Shown in pieces: positions 24,525-32,530 of a stretch of 47,052 nucleotides of DNA; within the stretch, counting starts at the first letter, position 1, and each line of letters begins with the position of its first letter. The translations under genes and the position numbers were made by a program. Under the pieces are notes generated by a model, which was not told the origin of the DNA, searched no databases, and saw nothing but the letters and a program-made list of their open reading frames with translations. The stretch comes from Aquitalea sp. LB_tupeE (GTDB taxonomy: Bacteria; Pseudomonadota; Gammaproteobacteria; Burkholderiales; Chromobacteriaceae): NCBI RefSeq assembly GCF_013391415.1, contig NZ_JACAXB010000025.1, positions 1 to 47,052 on the forward strand. The letters run 5' to 3'.

Positions 24525-26158
24525 TGGTAGGCTGGGCAACAATGCGGGGCATGATATTGAGTGCTGGCAATAATACGGTTCGTATAGTACTGCGCTTTGT
24601 TTTCTTTAAATGGTATAGCGTATGCCAGTTTGCCATTTATCAGTTTAACTGTGCAGTTTTGTTCTCAATGCTCAGCTCACCTTTAAATGCAGCCCCCGCT
24701 GCTGGGACCTCTGAGATTTTGCAACTGTATGATCAGCATTGCTTACGCTGCCACACTAATAGCCAGCTTAGCGGTGCGAGTTCTTCCTTGCTCTCGGAAA
24801 GCTTTGGACGGCAGACGTCTGCCACAATCAGTAACTCCGTTTGGTCGTCAAGTGCCTCTCAAGTGAGTGAGGAACAGTTCATCCAGCTCCGCTCGTATGT
24901 TCAGAGCACACCATCACGCTGGAATGATCTAGACATGCGTGCCTCACACCGCCAACCTGCAGTACTATCCAGTCTGCCAGCAAAGCCTCAATATAGTGCT
25001 AACCCGCTTAACCTGTTTGTGGTGGTAGAGTCGGGTGACGACCATATCAGCGTGGTGGATGGTGATAGTTTCCAGACAATTATCCGTTTTGCCAGCCATT
25101 ATGGTGTGCATGGTGGCCTCAAATTCTCACCCGATGGGCGCTTTGTTTATTTTTCCAGCCGCGATGGCTGGGTTACCCAATATGATCTGTACAGCCTGCA
25201 GGTAGTCGCAGACATTCGTGTTGGCCTGAATACAAGTAATATTGCAATATCTGATGATGGAAATTTGATTCTTGCCGGCAATACTCAGCCGCAGACTCTA
25301 GTGTTGTTGGATGCTCATGGCTTAGCTCCTATTAAGACCATTGCTGTGCATGATGCTGCTGGCCACCCATCTCGTGTGTCTGCTGTGTATGATGCCTCAT
25401 CCCGCCACAGTTTTGTTGTTGCCTTGAAAGATATCCCCGAGTTATGGGAGATTAATTACGACCTCAAGAACAAATGGACAAAGTCGGGAATTATACATGG
25501 CCAACAAATGGGTAGGCCACTTGAGCAGCAGGTGGGGGGAACTCCACGAGTGACATCTCTGTCAACGATTCTTGACGACTTTTACTTTGATTCGTCCTAC
25601 AAACATGTGTTAGGAGTGTCCCAAAGCGGCAAAGTGCAGGTCATCAGTCTTGATTCACATAGCAAGGTAACAGATTTACCTTTGAATGGTATGCCTCATC
25701 TGGGGGCAAGTATTAGTTTTGAACGTGATGGTCATCTCATCATGGCTACACCTAATCTTAGAAATGGACAACTAAGTTTTATTGATATGCACAGCTGGCA
25801 GCTGATTAAGGAGGTAGAGCTGCCAGGCCCAGGATTCTTCATGCGCAGCCATGAAAACACGCCATATGTTTGGGCTGACTCCATGTTGAGTACACACAAA
25901 GATACGTTATCAATAATCGATAAGCGTAGTCTGAGCGTGGTACAGCAGATGGTGCTAAGACCAGGAAAAACGACAGCACATGTTGAATTCACAGGTGATG
26001 GACGTTATGTGCTGGTGTCTTTGATGGAAAATCCTGGGGAGCTGATTATAGTGGATGCTAAATCTCTGCATGAGGTTGCCACGTTGCCTATGGCCAAGCC
26101 TACCGGAAAATACAATGTATTTAACAAGTTAAAACGCTTGGAAGGTGCAAGTCAATGA
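24521..26158 (+). CDS. nirN: NirN-type cytochrome cd1-like d1 dehydrogenase
   Basis: About 545 residues from ATG 24521 (AGGGATCTCC upstream; a GTG at 24503 is also in frame). It has an unusually long hydrophobic leader, a c domain with CLRCH, then a d1 propeller with YGVHGGLKFSPDGRFVYF (proximal His) and NGMPHLGASISF. The NirS-like ending is PTGKYNVFNK. NirN introduces the acrylate double bond, the last step of d1 synthesis. It lacks the FLHDGG catalytic pair, as expected. A NirN role fits better than NirS because it is the last gene of the d1 operon. Confidence 0.78.
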   Translation: MMVGWATMRGMILSAGNNTVRIVLRFVFFKWYSVCQFAIYQFNCAVLFSMLSSPLNAAPAAGTSEILQLYDQHCLRCHTNSQLSGASSSLLSESFGRQTSATISNSVWSSSASQVSEEQFIQLRSYVQSTPSRWNDLDMRASHRQPAVLSSLPAKPQYSANPLNLFVVVESGDDHISVVDGDSFQTIIRFASHYGVHGGLKFSPDGRFVYFSSRDGWVTQYDLYSLQVVADIRVGLNTSNIAISDDGNLILAGNTQPQTLVLLDAHGLAPIKTIAVHDAAGHPSRVSAVYDASSRHSFVVALKDIPELWEINYDLKNKWTKSGIIHGQQMGRPLEQQVGGTPRVTSLSTILDDFYFDSSYKHVLGVSQSGKVQVISLDSHSKVTDLPLNGMPHLGASISFERDGHLIMATPNLRNGQLSFIDMHSWQLIKEVELPGPGFFMRSHENTPYVWADSMLSTHKDTLSIIDKRSLSVVQQMVLRPGKTTAHVEFTGDGRYVLVSLMENPGELIIVDAKSLHEVATLPMAKPTGKYNVFNKLKRLEGASQ

Positions 26159-26196
26159 CGATGGTAGCAACTACCTGATTTTACTCTTTCTAATTA

Positions 26197-26793
26197 TCAA
26201 TGAATCACTACCATAAAGCCAAGAGTAAACATAATAAGTCCTGAGATTTGATTCATCTTTCTTGTGTTATTCTCTTTGGATTTCAATTTGTGAGCCAAGA
26301 AAACCGCTAGGATATCTACACTAGTATTAAGAAGCACACAAATAGTACCCATGATAACAAACTGATAAGCTACAGGTTTGTATGGCTGGATGAATTGTGG
26401 AATAAAGGCTAAAAAGAACATTGCTGTCTTAATATTCATAAATTCAACCATGACCCCATCTAACCAAGCTTTTTTAAACCCATTATGTTGAACTGACTCA
26501 GCACTATTCCTTGTTGGGTTTGTATTCCAAGCCTTTAACCCGATATAGATCAGATAGCTAGCACCTACGTATTTCACTATCCCATAAGCTAGGGGAGATT
26601 TGACTATCAGTAAAGACAGCCCAAGTGCAGCTGCTAAAACATGTAACATTCCACCCAATGATGTTCCTAATGAAGATGCAATACCTGCTGCTTTTCCACA
26701 CGAAACTGTCTTTGCGGCTACAAAAGCAATACCTGGGCCTGGGATTATTGCCAATGTTAATGCTGCTATGAAAAAGGATGCTGGAGGTGTCAT
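26197..26793 (-). CDS. LysE/RhtB-family amino-acid exporter
   Basis: 198 residues, about six transmembrane helices, and the family start FFIAALTLAIIPGPGIAFVAAKTVS with PGPG, followed by GIASSLGTSLGGMLHVLAA. RhtB-type proteins export neutral or basic amino acids (homoserine, threonine, arginine). Convergent with nirN, 38 bp away. An exporter for homoserine, canavanine or canaline is plausible here, but substrate is unknown. Confidence 0.85.
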   Translation of the reverse strand: MTPPASFFIAALTLAIIPGPGIAFVAAKTVSCGKAAGIASSLGTSLGGMLHVLAAALGLSLLIVKSPLAYGIVKYVGASYLIYIGLKAWNTNPTRNSAESVQHNGFKKAWLDGVMVEFMNIKTAMFFLAFIPQFIQPYKPVAYQFVIMGTICVLLNTSVDILAVFLAHKLKSKENNTRKMNQISGLIMFTLGFMVVIH

Positions 26794-27376
26794 GTTTTTA
26801 CGCTTTCAAATTAAGTCTTAGTTATGAAGATTTTATGGCTGTTTAATAAATTGTTTGTGATGATTTTATGTTTATCTTTTTGGGGTGGTATCACTTAAGT
26901 TTTGTACTTCTTTTTCTAAATGATATTTCATCGTTCTGAGTGAGACTTTTATTTTTCATTGCTCACGCGATATTAATTCAGTGACGCTATCTTGGTTGGT
27001 GTTTGTTTTAATATTGTTGAGGCGGAGGTTTGTGTCAATGCTTGTCAGGGGTTTAATAGTAGTAATTTAAGTAATTTTAGATTGATCATTAAATAGTATT
27101 GGCTAATTACTTTGTAAAAGCCAACAGTAGAATTTGCAGCTTCCACAAAGCAATTTTTAGATTATCGCTTCTGTTGTTCTTATTTCTTCATCCACTATTT
27201 AGACATTATTATGTCTGTTCCATGGATCTGATAAACCTAGTGATTTTCTATTTGGATTCTCGCCACTATTCTCAGTGGGAAATTTTAAAAATATCAATGT
27301 CATTATTTTTGGTCCTTGAGTGCACCTTACTCCATTTGTCTTGATTCTGGCCAAGTCATGGAGCGGAAATGTTTAT
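26794..27376. other. Non-coding stretch between LysE gene and operator array
   Basis: No convincing gene. Short open frames (for example 27099-27344) lack ribosome-binding sites and family features. It is probably the LysE promoter region plus sequence once upstream of the gene lost at the IS. Confidence 0.4.
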
Positions 27377-27464
27377 ATTGACCCAATGTGGTCATTATAT
27401 CGACCGACATCGCATTGGTCAACATATTGACCGTAAAATTCGTTGAAATAGCCTTTCTAGGGTG
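27377..27464 (+). promoter_or_regulatory. Orphaned promoter D with tandem GGTCA-N6-(T/C)GACC operators
   Basis: GGTCA-TTATAT-CGACC (27390-27405) and GGTCA-ACATAT-TGACC (27417-27432) lie in tandem, with another TTGACC at 27378. Sixteen bp after the second operator comes TAGCCT (27449-27454), where modules A-C have TTGACT. The IS3 left end begins at 27465, between the expected -35 and -10. The promoter has therefore lost its gene. Confidence 0.55.
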
Positions 27465-27527
27465 TGAATTGTCCCTCCTTTCCTAGACACCTCAAGACCC
27501 TCGCACTAGGCCCCTCAAGGAGGTGTC

Positions 27528-27749
27528 ATGAGCAAGCCGTGTTTCCCCGAAGAGTTCAAGATTGAAGCGGTCAAACAGGTAACCGAGCGTGGTTACCCTG
27601 TGGCCGAAGTCTCCAGCCGCCTCGGCGTCTCTGCCCACAGCCTGTATCAATGGCTGAAACGCTACGACCCTAAGCGCATCCAACCAGCCGAACCTGCAGA
27701 CCAGCAAGCCGAAATCCGACGTCTCAAGGCAGAGCTCAAACGGGTCACC
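27528..27749 (+). pseudogene. IS3 orfA, truncated by internal deletion
   Basis: The HTH is intact (FKIEAVKQVTERGYPVAEVS and SAHSLYQWLKRYDPKRIQ). The coding sequence then jumps after LKRVT directly into the orfB region in the wrong frame, losing the C-terminal leucine-zipper part. Confidence 0.8.
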
Positions 27750-27757
27750 GTCGTGTT

Positions 27758-28570
27758 ATGTCGGTGCATCCCAGTGGCTACTACGCCTGGAAAGCGTCAC
27801 CGTACTCACCGCGAGCTCGAGAAGACCAGCGCTTGCTGGGGCATATCAAGCAGGCCTGGCTCGAAAGTGGCGGTGTCTATGGCTATCGCAAGGTGCATGA
27901 CGACATGCAGGCTCAGGGTAAGTGCTGCGGCAAACATCGCGTGGCTCGGCTGATGAAGCAGGAGGGATCACGTTTGCAGACTGGCTACCATCGCCGTCCT
28001 GGGCATTACAGTGGCCGCCCGGCAGTGGTGGCACCTAACCACCTGCAACGCAGGTTCACCGTGAATGAACCGAATAAAGCTTGGGTGACCGACATCACTT
28101 ATATCCGCACGCATGAGGGGTGGTTGTACCTGGCGGTGGTACTGGACCTGTTCTCACGGCAGGTGATTGGCTGGTCGATGCAGTCACGTATCGATAGAGA
28201 GCTGGTGCTGAATGCCCTGTTGATGGCGGTATGGCGACGTCAGCCCAAGCAGGAGGTACTGGTGCATTCCGACCAAGGAAGTCAGTTCAGTAGCTACGAT
28301 TGGCAGGACTTCTTGAAAGCTCATCGCTTGGTGCCCAGCATGAGTCGGCGCGGGAACTGCCACGACAATGCCGTGGCGGAGAGTTTCTTCCAGTCGCTGA
28401 AGCGTGAGGGTATCAAGCGCAAAACCTATCACGACAGGGAAGAGGCCCGTCGTGACATCTTCGATTACATCGAGATGTTCTACAACCGGAAACGCCGGCA
28501 TGGTTCCGCAAACGGGCTATCGCCGGTAGAGTTTGAGAAGCAATATTTCCAACGGCTCAAGAGTGTCTAG
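27758..28570 (+). CDS. IS3 orfB transposase (integrase core)
   Basis: 270 residues, uninterrupted, unlike copy 1. The DDE residues are visible in AWVTDITYIRTHEGWLYLAVV, LVHSDQGSQFSSYDW and NAVAESFFQSLKRE. OrfB N-terminal codons before MSVHPSGYYAW were lost with the deletion, so even this copy probably moves poorly. Confidence 0.85.
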   Translation: MSVHPSGYYAWKASPYSPRAREDQRLLGHIKQAWLESGGVYGYRKVHDDMQAQGKCCGKHRVARLMKQEGSRLQTGYHRRPGHYSGRPAVVAPNHLQRRFTVNEPNKAWVTDITYIRTHEGWLYLAVVLDLFSRQVIGWSMQSRIDRELVLNALLMAVWRRQPKQEVLVHSDQGSQFSSYDWQDFLKAHRLVPSMSRRGNCHDNAVAESFFQSLKREGIKRKTYHDREEARRDIFDYIEMFYNRKRRHGSANGLSPVEFEKQYFQRLKSV

Positions 28571-28604
28571 AGAAGCCGGGGCGATTCAAGTTTCTGGTCG
28601 TCGA

Positions 28605-28861
28605 GACGATGCTTGAAAACAAGATCGCCATAGAGGTCCTGTGAAATAGTGGAAATCGCACTATTACGTTGAGAGTTAGTGCGCCATCTGGTGGGCAAAG
28701 GACTTAGTGAATGTCGATCATTGCGTCTGGCAGGCATCAGTCTCGGCCCATTCTGTTATCAGTCCGCCACGGAATGTAATGCAGGCCTTAAATTGCAGAT
28801 CTTCGCGCTCGCAGAACCTCACCGTCGCTACGGTGTCCGCAGGATCTTTCTAAAGCTCTAG
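28605..28861 (+). pseudogene. Fragment of another IS3-family (IS407-like) element
   Basis: A short orfA tail (VVETMLENKIAIEVL, then a stop) and the orfB beginning (RHLVGKGLSECRSLRLAGIS, HRRYGVRRIFLKL) with stops between them. The remaining bases to cysG (28862-28941) hold no recognisable feature. Only the 5' side of orfB survives. Confidence 0.65.
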
Positions 28862-28941
28862 AAAAGCTATGTATGACTCATACCATCTGCCCCGCGTTGC
28901 CGAATGTTTACGAGAATTAGCCTATACTATTTCTATTTCAG

Positions 28942-30324
28942 TTATTGCCAAGTGTTGGTATTCAACTTCGATCGCAATGATACTACAGACCCAATAATAA
29001 TTAGCGCTGGAGATGTAATTTTGTTGCATGATATCAAGTTGGGTAATGTGTCTAATGTTCCTGTTAACATACGTTGTTTGGGGGTAGTTGCCCATTGGAT
29101 GACTGCTGCTGGTGTATTAGAAGGTTTACCGTGCTTTATCAAGCCAGTACAAAGTTGAGAAACCGTAGTTAATCCCATATAGACAACCACAGTCTGATTG
29201 GGGCGGGCTAGGCTTGGCCAATCAAAATCAGTACTACAATTAGTATTGTGGCCCGTGACAAATGTTACTGACTGGGCATGGTCCTGATGAGTCAAGGGTA
29301 TGCCTGCATAACTAGCGGCACCATTGGCTGATGTTATCCCAGGGACTACCTCAAACGAAATATTGTTTTTGGCTAAAGTTTCAATCTCTTCCCCGCCGCG
29401 ACCAAAAATAAAAGGATCACCACCTTTAAGACGAAGTACTCGTTTTCCAGCCTTGGCTAATGTTACTAATAAATCGCTTATATCTTCCTGTGGTAGGGTA
29501 CAATTGTTACATACTTTTCCAACATAAATGCGCTCAGCATCCCGGCGAACCAGCTCTAGTAGTTCAGGTGTTACCAATTTATCATATAGAACTACATCAG
29601 CCTGTTGCATCAGCCGCAAGGCACGGAATGTAAGTAGGTCAGGGTTTCCAGGGCCAGCTCCCACCAAATATACTGTACCAATCGGTTTAAAGTCTTTATT
29701 TGCTAATTGTTTTTCCATTTCTTTAACTGCCACTGCATCATGACCATTCATAACTGCTTCTGCTATCGGGCCCTCCAGTACTGATTCCCAGAAAGTACGT
29801 CTTGCTGCCACATCATTAAACTGTACTTTCACCTGATCACGGAAACGAGCAGAAAATTCTGCAAGTAATCCAAAGCTAGCAGGAATAATGCTTTCTAACT
29901 TGGCGCGAATCAGTCTAGTAAGTACTGGTACGTTGCCAGCAGAGGAAATCGCGATTACTAATGGAGAACGGTCTACAATGGCTGGGGTGATATAAGTAGA
30001 AATTTCCGGATCATCGACAACGTTTACAAGGATATTATGTTTCTGGGCTATATCTGAAACATGTTTATTTACTTTGCGCTTATTCGTGGCTGCAATGACT
30101 AGTCGCATGCCACTGACCATTTGATCAGTAAAGCAACCCTTGTGCCATTGCAACTGCTCATGAAGCACCATTGACGCAAGTTCTTCTGTCAATGTAGGAG
30201 CAACGATTGTTATCTGAGCACCAGCAGCTTTAAGAAGGCGAACTTTGTTTAGTGCACTAGTTCCACCTCCTACGACCAAACATGTAGAATTTTTTAAAGA
30301 TAGAAAAGCTGGGAAATATTGCAT
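28942..30324 (-). CDS. cysG: Siroheme synthase CysG (trifunctional)
   Basis: 460 residues, full family length. The N-terminal Rossmann domain reads LVVGGGTSALNKVRLLKAAGA (landmark: GGGTSALNK) for precorrin-2 dehydrogenase/ferrochelatase. A middle dimerisation part has FSARFRDQVK. The C-terminal SUMT domain has YLVGAGPGNPDLLTFRALRL (landmark: GAGPGNPDLLT), RLKGGDPFIFGRGGEE and VVPGITSANGAASYAG. It turns uroporphyrinogen III into siroheme, the substrate of NirDL/GH. It completes the d1 route in this window and could also serve sulfite or nitrite reductase. Confidence 0.93.
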   Translation of the reverse strand: MQYFPAFLSLKNSTCLVVGGGTSALNKVRLLKAAGAQITIVAPTLTEELASMVLHEQLQWHKGCFTDQMVSGMRLVIAATNKRKVNKHVSDIAQKHNILVNVVDDPEISTYITPAIVDRSPLVIAISSAGNVPVLTRLIRAKLESIIPASFGLLAEFSARFRDQVKVQFNDVAARRTFWESVLEGPIAEAVMNGHDAVAVKEMEKQLANKDFKPIGTVYLVGAGPGNPDLLTFRALRLMQQADVVLYDKLVTPELLELVRRDAERIYVGKVCNNCTLPQEDISDLLVTLAKAGKRVLRLKGGDPFIFGRGGEEIETLAKNNISFEVVPGITSANGAASYAGIPLTHQDHAQSVTFVTGHNTNCSTDFDWPSLARPNQTVVVYMGLTTVSQLCTGLIKHGKPSNTPAAVIQWATTPKQRMLTGTLDTLPNLISCNKITSPALIIIGSVVSLRSKLNTNTWQ

Positions 30325-30335
30325 TGGAATGTTTC

Positions 30336-30923
30336 TTATGAGTTGGATGTAATTTTTCTAATAATGGCAATGGCTGTATCTGGTAGTGTATATTTTAATG
30401 CAAGATTAATCCCGTTTTCGTCCATTTTTTTAAGTGTTTTTTTGAAAATTTGTATCGATTTGTCTTCTCCTTGCGTATTGATTAATTGCTCAGATTGGTA
30501 AAGCAGGAAGCTAATGCATAGTGCATTTTCGATGGTTTGGGTATCTTCATTTAATTTTATTTTTTGTTTTAAGATAATTTCTATAGTCTTGTTGATTATT
30601 TCTTCCGGTATATTATTATTACCAAGTATTTTTTTTGAAACTTCGGCGTGATGAATTTTAAGCTTGTTTCGCCATGTGATGTAGCCTATCTTATCGTTGG
30701 AGAATAATTCCCTTTTTATTTCCCATCGACCAATGTGCTGACAGTGAGATGCAAGCAGTAGCGGTGTGGACGGCGATGAATTAAGTTCTAGTGTGATTCT
30801 GTTCAATTCCTTTGCCATGAATAGCTCAGTGGGGTAGGCTATTTTATTTATAACGATAATGTTTGGATCTCTGGAATTATACTGTTCAAAGTCTTGGATA
30901 GATTTTTGAATTTTAAGCTGCAT
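30336..30923 (-). CDS. DUF4202-family protein
   Basis: About 195 residues; ATG 30923 has GGAAAG upstream, and 30935 is the longer option. The family core is visible: ASHCQHIGRWEIKRELF, GYITWRNKLKIHHAEVSKKIL and the TQTIENALCISFLLYQ block. Conserved His and Glu/Asp residues suggest a metal-dependent HD-like helical fold, but the biochemical role of DUF4202 is not established. It follows cysG by 12 bp upstream on the same strand, and the family is often seen near siroheme and nitrite/sulfite assimilation genes. Confidence 0.8.
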   Translation of the reverse strand: MQLKIQKSIQDFEQYNSRDPNIIVINKIAYPTELFMAKELNRITLELNSSPSTPLLLASHCQHIGRWEIKRELFSNDKIGYITWRNKLKIHHAEVSKKILGNNNIPEEIINKTIEIILKQKIKLNEDTQTIENALCISFLLYQSEQLINTQGEDKSIQIFKKTLKKMDENGINLALKYTLPDTAIAIIRKITSNS

Positions 30924-31071
30924 AAGTCTTTCCATTGTGTTATTTGTTTTAACAAGAATGTTTTCATTTTTTATTTATATGGTTGCCAGTATTTGTACTT
31001 TTTAATTTGCCTTTCACTTGTGTTTTGTTGAGAGAAATTTTCAGAAGTGATAAATTAATTTTGTTAGGATT

Positions 31072-31719
31072 TTATAGCTGATTATCTTTATTTTCATCAA
31101 TTAGAGATAGCATTGCATTCCCGATGGTAGAGTTATTCTGGGAGAGTAATGCATTGGCAGCTCCCTCGATGTCATTAATGACTTCATCTTGGCCGAGTTT
31201 GTTTTTTCCGATGAGCTCTGTTATTTCAATTTCTATGCCAACAATTCTTTTTAATAAATCATCTAGGTAATCCCTAGGTGCGTCGGACATTTTCCATGGA
31301 TTAGGTTTGTCAGCTTCTAATTGCTTGGTTAGTCTTCCAACAATTCCTCTAATCTCTTTTTCATTCCGTAAGAATTTAATTTTTCCTCGTGCATGAACAA
31401 CTATGTAATTCCAGGTTGGGACTTGTTTGTGATTTACCCACTTTGTTGGATACCAATTGGGGGAAATGTATGCATTTCCTGATGAGAAAATAACTAAGAC
31501 ATCATCGTCATTTTCTATTGCTTGATGTAGCTCATTTTTTATGGAGATGTGTGCCCTTAAAGTTCCAAGCTTATTTTCTTTGGCATCAATAAGAAATGGA
31601 ATGTGATTGGCGATTAGACCATTCTTGGTGTTTGTTATCAAAATGCCCAATGGATTATTTATAATACATGAGTGCATTTCTTCTACATTTTCCTGCTTAA
31701 AATGATTTGGTATATACAT
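31072..31719 (-). CDS. PaiB-family FMN-binding protein
   Basis: About 215 residues from the ATG at 31719 (GGGATGATC upstream). PaiB hallmarks are MYIPNHF at the start, LITNTKNGLIANHIPFLID, AYISPNWYPTKWVNHKQVPTWNY and VHARGKI. PaiB-like proteins have a split-barrel flavin-binding fold. They were named as negative regulators of sporulation and protease genes in Bacillus, and elsewhere their role is unclear. It lies downstream of the B3/B4 gene on the same strand. Confidence 0.85.
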   Translation of the reverse strand: MYIPNHFKQENVEEMHSCIINNPLGILITNTKNGLIANHIPFLIDAKENKLGTLRAHISIKNELHQAIENDDDVLVIFSSGNAYISPNWYPTKWVNHKQVPTWNYIVVHARGKIKFLRNEKEIRGIVGRLTKQLEADKPNPWKMSDAPRDYLDDLLKRIVGIEIEITELIGKNKLGQDEVINDIEGAANALLSQNNSTIGNAMLSLIDENKDNQL

Positions 31720-31777
31720 TATGATCATCCCAAAGAAAAAGTGACCATCTTATTTTGGTGGTCACTTTCATGGAAAG

Positions 31778-32470
31778 CTAAGCAATCGGTTGAATTAATT
31801 GGATGTGAATTTTCGCTTCCGGCATTATTACTCTGAGTGCCGTCACTAGTTCCTGTCCAGCCTTTTCTACTGCTGTTAAAGGCATTGCTGGAAGAGTTTC
31901 CAGAATAAACCACATTAGCTTTGCATCTGCCCCAAGTCGAGTTCGGAGGCCTTGCCTCCAATTCCAACGTCGACATGTAACCGCTATGTCATCTTTCCAG
32001 ACCACTTCACCTGGGTCGGGAGACTCATTTGTTGGTTTGCCTTCTTTAATTGTGTCAAACAATTCGGTCCCATCAGCAATAGTCAAGAAGGGGGTGCCAG
32101 CATAAGCCGCTATATTTTCACCTCCTACTGGTACGGCATATTTGATGCTTATCGCATTGTAGACATCAACAATTGGATCAATGCTAGTGAGGGTTCCGTC
32201 TTTTATTACTCTTTTACGGAGTGCTTCTGCGGAACATGGTGTTCTTTGAGGCTTTGCACCAAATTGGCGAAAGACTTCTGCCCATGCTTGCATGTGAGCC
32301 TCCCCCCATGAACAGCCTCCTGCAACAACAAATTCACAAGATTCTTTGAGAATGTCTTTGGCATGGTCAGGGTTCTCTATCGGTCCTGCTTCGACTGTGA
32401 TGCTTAGTGCTCGAAACCCTGGTGCGATGGACAAAATTCGAGGATCGATTGACGGATGTACGATATGCAT
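31778..32470 (-). CDS. ctdA: Stand-alone B3/B4-domain tRNA-editing protein, CtdA-like (canavanyl-tRNA deacylase)
   Basis: 230 residues forming the B3/B4 fold found in the PheRS beta subunit: the start HPSIDPRILSIAPGFRALSI, then AWAEVFRQFGAKPQRTPCSAEAL and SIDPIVDVYNAISIKYAVPV. The ending GDGTELF-like ADGTELFDTI and WFILETLPAMP complete it. Stand-alone B3/B4 proteins include CtdA, described in canavanine-using Pseudomonas as a deacylase of mischarged canavanyl-tRNA(Arg). With a gamma-lyase/homoserine dehydrogenase/ALDH set in the same window, CtdA is the best call. Other B3/B4 proteins edit other amino acids, so the substrate is inferred. Confidence 0.75.
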   Translation of the reverse strand: MHIVHPSIDPRILSIAPGFRALSITVEAGPIENPDHAKDILKESCEFVVAGGCSWGEAHMQAWAEVFRQFGAKPQRTPCSAEALRKRVIKDGTLTSIDPIVDVYNAISIKYAVPVGGENIAAYAGTPFLTIADGTELFDTIKEGKPTNESPDPGEVVWKDDIAVTCRRWNWRQGLRTRLGADAKLMWFILETLPAMPLTAVEKAGQELVTALRVIMPEAKIHIQLIQPIA

Positions 32471-32492
32471 ATCAGAATCCTTTGGTGATTGA

Positions 32493-32530
32493 CATCATTC
32501 ATAGTATTCAAAAATGACCAAAAAAGTCAA
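32493..32530 (-). promoter_or_regulatory. Promoter of the CtdA-like gene, overlapping the divergent regulator
   Basis: On the minus strand TTGACT (32530-32525), 18 bp, TACTAT, then a short leader with AAAGGA before the ATG at 32470. GGTCG-AAATAT-TGACT overlaps the -35, resembling the GGTCA-N6-TGACC operator with one change but in a different position. The -35 lies inside the first codons of the XRE-cupin gene, so the two genes probably repress or activate each other's transcription. Confidence 0.5.

Larger units (their letters stand above)
27465..28588 (+). mobile_element. IS3-family insertion sequence, copy 2 (internally deleted)
   Basis: Bounded by TGAATTGTCCCTCC and GGGGCGATTCA, the same ends as copy 1 but inverted relative to it. 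About 140 bp covering the orfA 3' end and the frameshift site are missing compared with copy 1. No flanking direct repeat is visible (GTG left, AGT right). Together with copy 1 it brackets the cd1-like / nir region in inverted orientation. Confidence 0.88.

Noticed and set aside
27099-27344. 81-codon open frame
   Set aside because: No ribosome-binding site, no domain, and AT-rich hydrophobic composition by chance.
9387-28588. Composite transposon with target duplication
   Set aside because: The outer flanks (GAT and AGT) do not match, so no compound transposition event can be shown.
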